64,000 nt of DNA from Blattabacterium cuenoti. Its GTDB lineage: Bacteria > Bacteroidota > Bacteroidia > Flavobacteriales > Blattabacteriaceae. The notes under the pieces are model-generated. The model worked only from the letters and a program-made list of their open reading frames with translations. It searched no databases and was not told the DNA's origin. The DNA lies in the NCBI RefSeq assembly GCF_014252275.1, contig NZ_CP059214.1, positions 465,637-529,636 on the forward strand, given 5' to 3'. Below are positions 18,652 to 27,307 of this stretch, piece by piece; position 1 is the first letter of the stretch, and each line of letters opens with the position of its first letter. Position numbers and translations under genes: made by a program.

Positions 18652-19515
18652 ATGAGACAGCTAAAAATAACAAAACAGGTTACAAATCGTGAATCAGAAT
18701 CATTAGATAAATATCTTCACGAAATTGGAAAAATTCCTTTATTAACTCCTGAAGAAGAGGTTGAATATGCAAGAAAAGCAAGAAAAGGAGATACTTCATC
18801 AATAAATAAATTAGTTAATGCGAACTTACGTTTTGTGGTATCTGTTGCAAAACAATATCAAAATCAAGGATTAAGTTTATGTGATTTAATTAATGAGGGA
18901 AATTTAGGATTAATAAAAGGAATATTACGTTTTGACGAAACTCGAGGATTTAAATGTATATCTTATGTTGTTTGGTGGATAAGACAAGCTATATTACAGG
19001 CTATTGCAGAACAATCAAGATCTATTCGTCAACCTACCAATAAATTAGCTTTATTAAATAAAATCCTTAAAACTTTAGCACAACTAGAACAAGAGTTACA
19101 AAGAACTCCATCTATTAGAGAAATAGCAGAATTCTTAAAGATGAATGAAAAAGAAGTTGAAGATTCTATTAAGAATTCAGGAAGACATATTTCTATGGAT
19201 GCACCTCTAATAGAAGGAGAAGATTCTAATTTATATGATTTAGTACGATCGGATGAATCGCCTAGACCAGATGAAAATTTGGAAAAAGAATCTTTAAAAA
19301 AGGATATAAAAAGAATTTTAGAAACTTTAAGTGAAAGAGAACGTCGAGTCATTGTCCTACATTTTGGACTCAATGGTTCACCTCCTATGACATTAGAAGA
19401 AGTAGGTCAATTTTGTGACTTAACAAGAGAAAGAGTAAGACAAATAGAAAGTATTGCTTTAAAAAGACTTAAACATTCTTCAAGGAGTAAAATATTAAAA
19501 CCTTATTTAGGATAA
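18652..19515 (+). CDS. rpoD: Primary RNA polymerase sigma factor (RpoD/SigA, short Bacteroidetes form)
   Basis: The housekeeping sigma factor. At 287 residues it is the short form usual in Bacteroidetes, lacking region 1.1. Region 1.2 (SLDKYLHEIGKIPLLTPEEE, residues 15-35) and regions 2.1-2.4 (ANLRFVVSVAKQYQNQG, DLINEGNLGLIKG, WWIRQAILQAI) are intact. Region 4 helix-turn-helix is TLEEVGQFCDLTRERVRQIE. It would read the TAnnTTTG promoters noted in this window. It follows pnp by four bases and is probably read from the same transcript. Confidence 0.96.
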   Translation: MRQLKITKQVTNRESESLDKYLHEIGKIPLLTPEEEVEYARKARKGDTSSINKLVNANLRFVVSVAKQYQNQGLSLCDLINEGNLGLIKGILRFDETRGFKCISYVVWWIRQAILQAIAEQSRSIRQPTNKLALLNKILKTLAQLEQELQRTPSIREIAEFLKMNEKEVEDSIKNSGRHISMDAPLIEGEDSNLYDLVRSDESPRPDENLEKESLKKDIKRILETLSERERRVIVLHFGLNGSPPMTLEEVGQFCDLTRERVRQIESIALKRLKHSSRSKILKPYLG

Positions 19516-19523
19516 TAACATAA

Positions 19524-19597
19524 AGACCTCGAAGGGACTCGAACCCATAACCTTCTGATCCGTAATCAGATGCTCTATCCATTTAAGCTACGAGGCC
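19524..19597 (-). tRNA. tRNA-Arg (anticodon ACG)
   Basis: Folded by hand on the minus strand: a 7-bp acceptor stem (GGCCTCG with CGAGGTC, one G-T pair), a D arm GCTT...GAGC, a 5-bp anticodon stem TCTGA/TCAGA with loop TTACGGA giving anticodon ACG, and the T loop TTCGAGT. The T stem has one T-T mismatch. The 3' CCA is not encoded. The discriminator base reads as U, unusual for tRNA-Arg, so the exact 3' end is worth checking. ACG normally becomes ICG through TadA and reads CGU/CGC/CGA. Confidence 0.93.
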
Positions 19598-19614
19598 AAA
19601 CAAAATAAAAGAAT

Positions 19615-20373
19615 CTAAAATTGAATAATCTTTAAAAATTTAGAAAATTCAAGAGAACAATTTCCTATAATTCCTCCATCTACATCTTTTTGTAAAAAAA
19701 TTTCTTTTGCATTAACATGATTAATACTCCCCCCATATAATATATACAATTTATTGGAAATAGATTCTCCATATTTGTTTAAAAACAAAGAACGAATAAA
19801 ACAATGCATATTTTGAATTTGTTCAATTGTTGCTATTTTTCCTGTTCCAATTGCCCAGATAGGTTCGTATGCAATATAAAAAAATCGAATTTTTTCAACA
19901 GAAAAATGAAATACAGTATCTTCTAACTGTTGACGAATTACATTAAAATGTTCATTTTTTTTTCTTTCTTCATCTGTTTCTCCAATACATAAAAAAATAT
20001 TAAATCCGTATTTAATCGATATTTTAATTTTATTCAATAGGATATTTCCTGTTTCAAAACATAATGTTCTTCGTTCACTATGTCCAATAATCACGTTATA
20101 AATTCCTATAGATGATAACATCAATGCAGAGACTTCTCCAGTATATGTCCCCTTTTCCATATGATGAACATTTTGTGCTGCAATTTTTAATTTGGTTCCT
20201 TGTACAATTTGGTTAGAAATGTGTAAAAAAGGAAAAGAAGGTGCAAGAATGATTTTTTTTTTATGATTAATATTTTGATCATAAAAAAATTTTAATAAAT
20301 TTCTAATAAAAGAAGTAGTTTCATGGAAATCAAAATTCATTTTCCAATTTGCAAGGACAATGTTTTTTTTCAT
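19615..20373 (-). CDS. tpiA: Triosephosphate isomerase
   Basis: Interconverts dihydroxyacetone phosphate and glyceraldehyde 3-phosphate. Catalytic residues are visible: Lys11 in ANWKMNF, His in IIGHSERR, and Glu in AYEPIWAIGTGK. The phosphate-gripping YGGSINHVNAKE and the DGGIIGNCSLE ending are typical. Length 252 is normal. The DUF1599 gene is directly upstream (1-bp gap), so both are read from one unit. Confidence 0.97.
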   Translation of the reverse strand: MKKNIVLANWKMNFDFHETTSFIRNLLKFFYDQNINHKKKIILAPSFPFLHISNQIVQGTKLKIAAQNVHHMEKGTYTGEVSALMLSSIGIYNVIIGHSERRTLCFETGNILLNKIKISIKYGFNIFLCIGETDEERKKNEHFNVIRQQLEDTVFHFSVEKIRFFYIAYEPIWAIGTGKIATIEQIQNMHCFIRSLFLNKYGESISNKLYILYGGSINHVNAKEIFLQKDVDGGIIGNCSLEFSKFLKIIQF

Positions 20374-20374
20374 A

Positions 20375-20851
20375 TTATTTATTCATTATTTTGGATAAAA
20401 GAATGATTTTATATATCATTTTGAAAGAGATATGTTGTAATCTTTCAATAGAAATACTTTTATTACTTTTTAAATACCATATCTTGTTCAATAAATCTTT
20501 TATCGAAGGAGATGTTTTTATGCATAAACAATCATTGAGATAACGTTTTATACTAATAATTTTATTATTATATAAAATTATTACCTGTTTATGGGATATG
20601 TTTTGTATTTTTTTTGCTTCTGTTTGTATTAACATTATAATAATGTAATTAATAATATCAATATAGGTATCTATAATTTTTTCTTCTTTTACCGAAAGAT
20701 ATTTTTTTGATTGAATATTTTTTACACGAAAAATCTTGATGAAGATTTGATCTATAAGAGAATTTTTCGAAAGATCAATCCAAGGAAAATCATAATCATA
20801 TAATTTTTCGATAAAAATTTTTTTACATTTTTTAAAAATAACTTCATTCAT
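20375..20851 (-). CDS. DUF1599 family protein (nucleotide-modification-associated domain type)
   Basis: The pattern KKCKKIFIEKLYDYDFPW..., SLIDQIFIKIFRVKNIQ and IDIINYIIIMLIQTE matches the DUF1599 family of Bacteroidetes (related to the Nmad1 domain), small helical proteins of unknown role, often encoded next to folP and tpiA as here. Length 158 is close to the ~180 usual. It is divergent from folP over a 63-bp spacer that holds a TAnnTTTG match directed this way. No catalytic function can be assigned. Confidence 0.7.
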   Translation of the reverse strand: MNEVIFKKCKKIFIEKLYDYDFPWIDLSKNSLIDQIFIKIFRVKNIQSKKYLSVKEEKIIDTYIDIINYIIIMLIQTEAKKIQNISHKQVIILYNNKIISIKRYLNDCLCIKTSPSIKDLLNKIWYLKSNKSISIERLQHISFKMIYKIILLSKIMNK

Positions 20852-20901
20852 AAAATGAAGAATTTTATTTAATTTAAATTATATTTAAAATACAATGATA
20901 A

Positions 20902-20909
20902 CAAAAATA
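20902..20909 (-). promoter_or_regulatory. Bacteroidetes-type -7 promoter core for DUF1599-tpiA
   Basis: Minus-strand reading TATTTTTG matches TAnnTTTG exactly. It lies in the spacer between the divergent DUF1599 and folP genes, about 50 bp before the DUF1599 start. Inference from motif and place only. Confidence 0.4.
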
Positions 20910-20914
20910 ACAAT

Positions 20915-21742
20915 TTGACGATAATTAATTTTTCCGGAAGGTTATTAGATTTTAACCATCCCAAAATTATGGGGATTGTTAATTTAACGCCAGATTCTTT
21001 CTATGATGGGTCCAAACTATATTCTAAATATACTATATTAAAACATGTAGAAAATTTGTTAAAAGAAGGAGCAGAGATTATAGACATTGGAGGTTGTTCT
21101 ACAAAACCAGGAATACGATGGGTCAAAGAAGAAGAAGAAATAATAAGAGTCATCTCTCCTATTCGAATGATTAAGAAACATTTTCCAAATATTCAAATTT
21201 CTTTGGACACTTTTCGTAGTGAAGTAGCAAAACAAGGAATCAATGAAGGAGTAACCATGATCAATGACATATCAGGAGGACAGTACAATACAAATATGTA
21301 TGCTTGGTTAGGAAAATATCAAATACCCTATGTATTAAATTATTATCACATTCGTGAAAAAAAAAGAAAAAAAAAAGAAAATATCATCATAAAAATACAT
21401 CGTTTTTTTTCGGAAAAAATCGTTTTTTTAAAACGACATGGAATTAATGATATTCTTATAGATCCTGGATTTGGTTTTGGAAAAACATTAAAACAAAATT
21501 TTCAATTATTGAAACATTTATCTCTATTAAATTTGTATAATAATCATGTAATATTAATAGGAATTTCTAGAAAATCAATGATACATCAATTATTAAATAT
21601 TTCTTGTAAAAATGCTTTAAATGGAACTTCAATTCTTCATACAATAGCAATTTTCAAAAATGCAAAATTATTTCGTGTACATGATGTAAAAGAGATCAAA
21701 GAATGTATAAAATTAGTATCCTATTACCGAAGTATCTCATAA
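20915..21742 (+). CDS. folP: Dihydropteroate synthase
   Basis: Joins p-aminobenzoate to the pterin diphosphate in folate synthesis. Signature 1 is IMGIVNLTPDSFYDGS (residues 18-33). EIIDIGGCSTKPG carries the pterin/phosphate loop, ISLDTFRSEVA and MINDISGG follow, and DILIDPGFGFGKT is the later signature. I take the TTG at 20915 as the start because MTIINFSGRLLDF matches the usual flavobacterial N-terminus and no in-frame ATG precedes the core. Length 275 is normal. The cdaA-type gene follows, a neighbour pair known from Bacteroidetes. Confidence 0.94.
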   Translation: MTIINFSGRLLDFNHPKIMGIVNLTPDSFYDGSKLYSKYTILKHVENLLKEGAEIIDIGGCSTKPGIRWVKEEEEIIRVISPIRMIKKHFPNIQISLDTFRSEVAKQGINEGVTMINDISGGQYNTNMYAWLGKYQIPYVLNYYHIREKKRKKKENIIIKIHRFFSEKIVFLKRHGINDILIDPGFGFGKTLKQNFQLLKHLSLLNLYNNHVILIGISRKSMIHQLLNISCKNALNGTSILHTIAIFKNAKLFRVHDVKEIKECIKLVSYYRSIS

Positions 21743-21829
21743 TTATTCTACGATTAATAATTTCATCCAATTTTTTTTCCTTTACAAAAAAACGTATGGG
21801 TTCAATAGTATTTCTTTATATTTTCTAAT

Positions 21830-22548
21830 TTGATTGAATCATTTATTATTGATCAAAACTTATTTATAAACCATGCTTATTTTAAAATGTATAATGGAAT
21901 TATTATTACTTTTCTTTTTTACAAAATCCTTACGATGAATGACCTACAATATTTTTTTTATATTCATCAATTTTTTCGTAAAAGGAATTTTCTTCATCCT
22001 CATAATAGGGTTTCAACAAGAAATAAGAAAATTTCTCATTTTAATAAAAAATAAAATTTATTATCGAAATTTTTTTTTTCTTTTTGAGAAAATCAAGAAT
22101 TTCGATAAAAAAAGAAACCATAACTAATATAGTAAAATCTTGTGGAATATTATCAGGGGATAAAACCGGTGGATTAATTGTGATTCAAATGGATCAAGAA
22201 TTGGAAGATTTCATACAAAACGGAGACGAGATGGATGCTAAAGTTAATATACCTATTTTGGAAAGTATATTTTATAAAAATAGTCCATTACATGATGGTG
22301 CTGTTATCATTATAGAAAATAAAATTATTAAAACACGAGCTATTCTACCATTATCTTATAACAATGAAATTCCTTCTCGTTTAGGTTTACGTCATAGAGC
22401 AGCTATAGGGTTATCAGAAAAAGTGGATGCAATATGTATTGTAATTTCTGAGGAAACCGGATATATATCTTATATAAAAAATCAGAAAAGAAATATCATT
22501 AAAAACATGAATCATTTAAAAATCAAATTAGAAAAAGATTTGTTATGA
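21830..22548 (+). pseudogene. cdaA: Diadenylate cyclase CdaA with broken membrane part (catalytic domain open at 22084-22548)
   Basis: CdaA makes cyclic di-AMP. The open part (22084-22548, about 154 residues) keeps the whole DAC domain: GGLIVIQMD, PLHDGAVII with the DGA motif, and GLRHRAAIG with the RHR motif, then ISEETGYIS. It has no good ATG before the domain; the only early start is TTG 22084. Upstream, another frame (around 21939-22127) holds the expected preceding segment, a hydrophobic helix followed by GFQQEIRKFLILI. The frames can be joined by removing one A from the run near 22105-22112. The first two membrane helices, expected at about 21780-21935, are not readable in any frame. 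So the gene has at least one frameshift and a decayed N-terminus. Whether slippage rescues part of it is open. Confidence 0.75.
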
Positions 22549-22562
22549 AATAGAATTAAATT

Positions 22563-23879
22563 ATGAATTTAACAATACTAGAAAAAGTATATAAAAAATA
22601 TAAGATTTCTTCTGGAGTAGAAATAAATAGCAAAAAAGTTAAAGAAGGATCAATATTTATTTCTTTAAAAGGGGAAAGATATGATGGAAATTGTTTTGCA
22701 TCAGAAGCCATATCCAATGGAGCCGTTTTAGCAATTATGGATAATGATAAATACAATTTTAAAAGTGAAAAAATCATTTTCGTAAAAAATGCATTATCCT
22801 TTTTACATAAATTGGCCTATTATCATAGGATTAAAAATGCTCATATTCCTACAATTGCTATTGTAGGAAGTAATGGAAAAACGACTACCAAAGAAATAAC
22901 AAAATTAATATTATCAAAAAAATATGAACACGTTCATTCTACTTTTCATAATATGAATAATCACATTGGAGTTCCTTTAACTATTCTTTCTATGCCTAAA
23001 AAAACGCAAATATCATTAATAGAAATCGGAGCTAGTCATGAAAAAGAAATAGAAAAGATGTGTTCTATTGTAAATCCAGATTATGGATACATCACAAGTT
23101 TTGGAAAAGCCCATTTGGAAGGATTTTATAATATTCAAGGAATCATCAAAAGTAAATTAGAATTGTATAATTTTCTAAGAGAACATAATAAATTAGCATT
23201 TATTAATGGTGATGACCCAATTCAAATGAATAATTCTAAAAATTTAAGAAAATTTATTTTTTCATCGAAAATAAAAAAACCAGATGTTTTATTCAAATAT
23301 TTTTACAATGAAAAGAAGATGAAAAATGAATTAACAGTAAATAATACGAAAATCATATCATCTGTTATGGGGGAATACAACTTATGCAATATTGCTTCTT
23401 CAATCACATTAGGAATATATTTTAAAGTTCCATTATTTGATATTAAAAAAGCAGTAGAAGAATACATTCCCAACAACTATCGTTTACAGCTTATAAAAAA
23501 AAATAAAAAAAATATTATCATCGATTGCTATAATGCAAATCCAACAAGTATGATGAAATCATTGATCTTTTTTGAAAGTAAAAAAGGAATTATAGGAAAT
23601 AAAGCTGTTGTATTAGGAGATATGTTGGAATTAGGACCTTTCTCAAATCAAGAACATGAAAAAATTGTTGATTTTATTGAAAAAAGTCATATAAATTATG
23701 CTTTTTTAATTGGAAAAGATTTTTTTAAAACTAAAAAAACAGATCAAAAAATTAAAAAATTTATCAATAAAAACATGTTTTTGGAATGGATTAAAAAAAA
23801 TCCTATGAAAAATATCGATTTTGTTCTTATTAAAGGATCAAGAAAAGTTTCATTAGAAAGTATTATTTCATTTATCTAA
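22563..23879 (+). CDS. murF: UDP-N-acetylmuramoyl-tripeptide--D-alanyl-D-alanine ligase
   Basis: Adds D-Ala-D-Ala to the UDP-MurNAc-tripeptide, the last cytoplasmic step of peptidoglycan precursor synthesis. The Mur ligase P-loop VGSNGKTTTKE is at residues 101-111. FHNMNNHIGVPLTIL and IEIGASHEKEIEKM belong to the central domain, and DCYNANPTSMMKSL with VLGDMLELG to the C-terminal domain. N-terminal DSR-type substrate domain reads INSKKVKEGSIFISLKG. Length 438 is usual. Its presence shows that cell-wall synthesis is kept in this reduced genome. Confidence 0.95.
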   Translation: MNLTILEKVYKKYKISSGVEINSKKVKEGSIFISLKGERYDGNCFASEAISNGAVLAIMDNDKYNFKSEKIIFVKNALSFLHKLAYYHRIKNAHIPTIAIVGSNGKTTTKEITKLILSKKYEHVHSTFHNMNNHIGVPLTILSMPKKTQISLIEIGASHEKEIEKMCSIVNPDYGYITSFGKAHLEGFYNIQGIIKSKLELYNFLREHNKLAFINGDDPIQMNNSKNLRKFIFSSKIKKPDVLFKYFYNEKKMKNELTVNNTKIISSVMGEYNLCNIASSITLGIYFKVPLFDIKKAVEEYIPNNYRLQLIKKNKKNIIIDCYNANPTSMMKSLIFFESKKGIIGNKAVVLGDMLELGPFSNQEHEKIVDFIEKSHINYAFLIGKDFFKTKKTDQKIKKFINKNMFLEWIKKNPMKNIDFVLIKGSRKVSLESIISFI

Positions 23880-23918
23880 AAAAACTTCTTCTTTTTCGAT
23901 TTATATCTTAAAGATGAT

Positions 23919-23926
23919 TACCTTTG
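23919..23926 (+). promoter_or_regulatory. Bacteroidetes-type -7 promoter core for pdhA
   Basis: TACCTTTG matches TAnnTTTG exactly, 27 bp before the pdhA ATG and about 40 bp after murF ends. A T-rich stretch about 20 bp upstream could serve as a poor -33 element. Inference. Confidence 0.45.
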
Positions 23927-23953
23927 CATATGTAACTTCATAAAGTTCTTTTT

Positions 23954-24952
23954 ATGAAAAAGATCAACGAACAAACCTATTTAAAATGGTTTCAAGATAT
24001 GTCTTTTTGGAGGAAATTCGAAGATAAATGTCGGTCGTTATACTTAAAAAGAAAGATTAGAGGATTCTTACATTTATATAATGGACAAGAAGCGATTCCT
24101 GCAGGATTAACTTATGCTATGGATTTATCTAAAGACCATATGATTACTGCTTATAGATGTCATATATTACCTATGTCTATGGGAGTAGATCCTAAAGAAA
24201 TTATGGCAGAACTTTTCGGGAAAAAAACTGGTACATCTCATGGAATAGGAGGATCCATGCACATTTTCAGTAAAAAACATCGTTTTTATGGAGGACATGG
24301 AATCGTAGGAGGTCAAATTCCATTAGGGGCGGGAATTGCTTTTGCAGATAAATATTTCAATAGAAAATCAGTGACTATCACTCTTATGGGAGATGGGGCA
24401 GTTCGACAAGGGTCTTTACATGAAACTTTCAATATGTCTATGATGTGGAACCTTCCTGTTGTTTTTGTTTGTGAAAACAATCAATACGCTATGGGAACTT
24501 CTGTAAAACGAAGTACAAATATAGAAGATATCTATAAAATCGGTCTATCATATGGAATGCCTTCTTATCCAATTGATGGAATGGATCCTGAAAAAATAGC
24601 TAATGCTGCATCTCAAGCAATTGAGAGAGCAAGAAATGGAAAAGGTTCTTCTTTTTTAGAAATAAGAACTTATAGGTATAGAGGGCATTCTATGTCTGAT
24701 TCCGAATCATATAGAAATAAAGAAGAAATAAACTTTTTTAAAAAAAAAGATCCGATTTTGAAATTAAAAAATTTTATATTAGAAAATAAATGGTCAAATG
24801 AAGAACATTTAAGTCTTATCGAAGAACAAGTTAAAATAAAGGTAGATTCTTGCGTAAAATTTGCAGAAACATCCAGACCTCCCTCTATAAATGAAATGTA
24901 CGATGTTGTTTATTTTGAAAAAGAATATCCTTTCTTAGATAGAACTATATAA
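23954..24952 (+). CDS. pdhA: Pyruvate dehydrogenase E1 component, alpha subunit
   Basis: The thiamine-diphosphate-binding alpha chain of the pyruvate dehydrogenase complex. The ThDP fold shows YRCHILPMSMGVD, GSMHIFSKKHRFYGGHGIVGG, the GDG motif MGDGAVRQG with the downstream NN of VCENNQYAMGTS, and the phosphorylation-loop-like RYRGHSMSDSESYR. Length 332 is normal for a split E1. The E2 gene follows after 19 bp; the E1 beta and E3 genes are not in the window. Confidence 0.95.
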   Translation: MKKINEQTYLKWFQDMSFWRKFEDKCRSLYLKRKIRGFLHLYNGQEAIPAGLTYAMDLSKDHMITAYRCHILPMSMGVDPKEIMAELFGKKTGTSHGIGGSMHIFSKKHRFYGGHGIVGGQIPLGAGIAFADKYFNRKSVTITLMGDGAVRQGSLHETFNMSMMWNLPVVFVCENNQYAMGTSVKRSTNIEDIYKIGLSYGMPSYPIDGMDPEKIANAASQAIERARNGKGSSFLEIRTYRYRGHSMSDSESYRNKEEINFFKKKDPILKLKNFILENKWSNEEHLSLIEEQVKIKVDSCVKFAETSRPPSINEMYDVVYFEKEYPFLDRTI

Positions 24953-24971
24953 TATAAAAATATTTATAATA

Positions 24972-26174
24972 ATGGCAGAAATAATATCAATGCCCCAGTT
25001 GAGTGATACAATGGAAGAAGGAACTGTAATAAAATGGCATAAAAAAATAGGAGATTTTGTTTCAGAAGGGGATCTATTGGCAGAAATAGAAACTGATAAG
25101 GCTATTCAAGATTTTGAAATTGATATGAATGGAACTCTTCTTTTCATCGGAGTTAAAGAAGGGGAGACAACACGTGTAAATGATATATTAGCTATCATCG
25201 GAGAAAAGGGAGAAGATATTACTCATATCCTATCCAAAAAAAATCCATCAAAAACAAATGTAAAGAAAAAAGAAAAGGATAAAAAAGAGGAAAAGATTCG
25301 TACATTTTCCAATCAAGAGGAGAAAAGAACATTTATTTCTCCTATTGCAAGAAAAATGATTAAAGAAATGGGAATTCCTATAGAAACAGTGAAAAATGGA
25401 AGTGGTGATAAGGGAAGAATAGTGAAAAGAGATATTCCATCTCATGGAGAAATCCCAACACTCAATTCTAGTAATGATCATAATAATACTGATGATACCA
25501 TTCCAAATTCTTCTATGAGAAAGAAAATAGCAAAACATCTAACTTTTTCTAAGTTTTCAGCTCCTCATTATTATTTATTTAGTGAAATAAATGTGGATAA
25601 ACTAATCAGTTTACGAATAAATTTAAATGAAAATCGTTCTTATGAAGAAAAAATTTCATTTAACGATCTTATTATCAAAGCTTCTGCACTAGCATTAAAA
25701 AAAAATCCAAAAGTGAATGTTTCTTGGAAAGAAAACGAATTATTAATTCATCGAAATATCAACATTGGTTTTGCTGTATCTATCAAAGAAGGATTGATTG
25801 TACCAGTAATAAATAACGTTGATAAAAAATCAATATCTCAAATTTCTCAAGAAATTAAAGATAAAATTGTTCGTTCAAAGTCGAGAAAAATTCATTCGGA
25901 AGAAATGGAAGATAGTACCTTTACAGTTTCCAATCTTGGAATGTATGGAATAGATTTTTTTACTTCAATTATTAACGTTCCTAATTCTTCGATCCTATCT
26001 ATCGGATCGATTATAAAACGTCCAATTATTAATAAAAACTCTCAAATTGAAATTGGAAATACCATGAAAATCACTTTATCATGTGATCATAGAATAATAG
26101 ATGGTGTGTTAGGAAGTAATTATATCCATTCTTTTAAAGAGTTTTTGGAGAATCCTATGAATATATTGATTTAA
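24972..26174 (+). CDS. pdhC: Pyruvate dehydrogenase E2 component (dihydrolipoamide acetyltransferase)
   Basis: Core acetyltransferase of the complex. One lipoyl domain (residues 1-75) carries the lipoylated Lys43 in ETDKAIQDF. A charged linker follows, then the peripheral subunit-binding domain (SPIARKMIKEMGI...GRIVKRDI, about 118-155). The catalytic domain ends with LSCDHRIIDG containing the active-site His. Only one lipoyl domain and a short linker give 400 residues, somewhat compact for an E2. Its 3' end overlaps the convergent terC gene by four bases. Confidence 0.95.
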   Translation: MAEIISMPQLSDTMEEGTVIKWHKKIGDFVSEGDLLAEIETDKAIQDFEIDMNGTLLFIGVKEGETTRVNDILAIIGEKGEDITHILSKKNPSKTNVKKKEKDKKEEKIRTFSNQEEKRTFISPIARKMIKEMGIPIETVKNGSGDKGRIVKRDIPSHGEIPTLNSSNDHNNTDDTIPNSSMRKKIAKHLTFSKFSAPHYYLFSEINVDKLISLRINLNENRSYEEKISFNDLIIKASALALKKNPKVNVSWKENELLIHRNINIGFAVSIKEGLIVPVINNVDKKSISQISQEIKDKIVRSKSRKIHSEEMEDSTFTVSNLGMYGIDFFTSIINVPNSSILSIGSIIKRPIINKNSQIEIGNTMKITLSCDHRIIDGVLGSNYIHSFKEFLENPMNILI

Positions 26175-26890
26175 TTTTTTTTGTCAAAAAAATATTTTAT
26201 TTGTGAAATAACAATAGGAATAAAAAATAATAAAATTGTTAATAATGTAAAAAAAATATTATTATCATGATTATGATGATCAATCCATGTTTTTTTCATA
26301 AAAATTGAGTAAATGAGTTTACAACCAAGAAGCACAATGACATAATGTATTGATTTTTTCATTTCCGGATATTTGTTTATTATTTGTAAAAATAAATTTG
26401 CAATAAGTCTCATAGATAGAATTCCAATAAAAACACCTAATAAAACCAATAAATAATTATCGGAGACTGCTAAAGAAGCAAAGATATTATCAATAGAAAA
26501 AACTAAATCTATAAATTCAATATATAAAATTGATCTTAACAAAGAAGTTGATTTTTTCTCTGTCTTTAGATTTCTTTTTTTCTTAAAAAATAAACCATCT
26601 AATCCAATAAAAATTAAATACAATCCTCCAAATAATTTTAACCACCATATTTTCATAATTTTATAAGCAAAAACAATACATATTACACGGAAAAAATAAG
26701 CTCCAACAATTCCATATTTCAAGGCTTTATTCCTATGATCTTTTTTCAAATTCATGACTATAGAAGATAGTATTGCCGCATTATCAATAGATAAAATACT
26801 CTCTATCAAAAAAAGATTTCCTATAATAGAAAGTGATAACATCGGATGATTAATAATATCTTGGATATTTTTTGTAAAAAAATTTACCAT
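26171..26890 (-). CDS. TerC family integral membrane protein
   Basis: A multi-pass inner membrane protein. Two matching helices carry the family signature, ESILSIDNAAIL near residue 28 and FIDLVFSIDNIF near residue 130, whose acidic residues are thought to bind metal. About seven hydrophobic segments can be seen. TerC proteins have been linked to metal (manganese) export that protects secreted metalloenzymes; this is family knowledge, not shown here. Length 239. It is divergent from tatA. Confidence 0.88.
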   Translation of the reverse strand: MVNFFTKNIQDIINHPMLSLSIIGNLFLIESILSIDNAAILSSIVMNLKKDHRNKALKYGIVGAYFFRVICIVFAYKIMKIWWLKLFGGLYLIFIGLDGLFFKKKRNLKTEKKSTSLLRSILYIEFIDLVFSIDNIFASLAVSDNYLLVLLGVFIGILSMRLIANLFLQIINKYPEMKKSIHYVIVLLGCKLIYSIFMKKTWIDHHNHDNNIFFTLLTILLFFIPIVISQIKYFFDKKN

Positions 26891-26954
26891 TTATGATAAT
26901 GATTTAAAAATAGTTTTTGATATAGAAACGTAAAATAAATTTGATGAATAATCT

Positions 26955-26962
26955 TATTTTTG
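26955..26962 (+). promoter_or_regulatory. Bacteroidetes-type -7 promoter core for tatA
   Basis: TATTTTTG matches TAnnTTTG exactly. It overlaps the first possible start (26964) of the downstream frame, which argues for translation from ATG 26997 instead. A TTTG (26940-26943) lies upstream but too close to be a standard -33 element. Confidence 0.4.
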
Positions 26963-26996
26963 TATGTATTCTTTGTCTATAAAAAATTATTATAAT

Positions 26997-27302
26997 ATGG
27001 AAATTCTTATTGAAGGATTTTTAAGAAAAAACATAAATTTTTTATTTATTAGTTTTGAAGAAAGTTTTCTAATCATTTTCATTGCTATTATTATTTTTGG
27101 ACCTAAAAAAATCCCACATATTGCTCGTGGATTAGGTGAAGGTATACGGTATTTTAGAGAAGCAAAAAATAAAATAACAGAGGAAATGATGAATATAAGA
27201 GATCACAATTTTCATCAAATGAAAAAAAAAGAAAAATATTTTAATGAAAATGAGAAAAATAAAAAAAAATCTCTTTATTCTTCTATCAAACGTCATGAAT
27301 AA
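26997..27302 (+). CDS. tatA: Sec-independent translocase TatA/TatE family protein
   Basis: Pore-forming subunit type of the twin-arginine pathway that exports folded proteins. One membrane helix (SFLIIFIAIIIFGPKKIPHIARGLG, described here by its FGPKKIP hinge) is followed by an amphipathic helix (GEGIRYFREAKNKITEE) and a lysine-rich tail, the TatA layout. I use ATG 26997 (101 residues) because a promoter core overlaps the earlier ATG at 26964. TatC is not in the window. It converges on ppiD with 5 bp between the stops. Confidence 0.85.
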   Translation: MEILIEGFLRKNINFLFISFEESFLIIFIAIIIFGPKKIPHIARGLGEGIRYFREAKNKITEEMMNIRDHNFHQMKKKEKYFNENEKNKKKSLYSSIKRHE

Positions 27303-27307
27303 AATGA

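Noticed and set aside
18263-18673. Antisense frame of 136 residues over the 3' end of pnp.
   Set aside because: Ser/Phe-rich shadow of the S1 and KH coding region, without any motif.
19029-19373. Antisense frame over rpoD.
   Set aside because: Shadow of a conserved gene; no independent support.
22084-22548. Treating the DAC-domain frame as a normal complete gene.
   Set aside because: It lacks a good start and the membrane part, and the matching upstream segment is in a different frame.
25248-25538. Cys/Phe-rich antisense frame over pdhC.
   Set aside because: Complement of the Lys-rich linker of E2.
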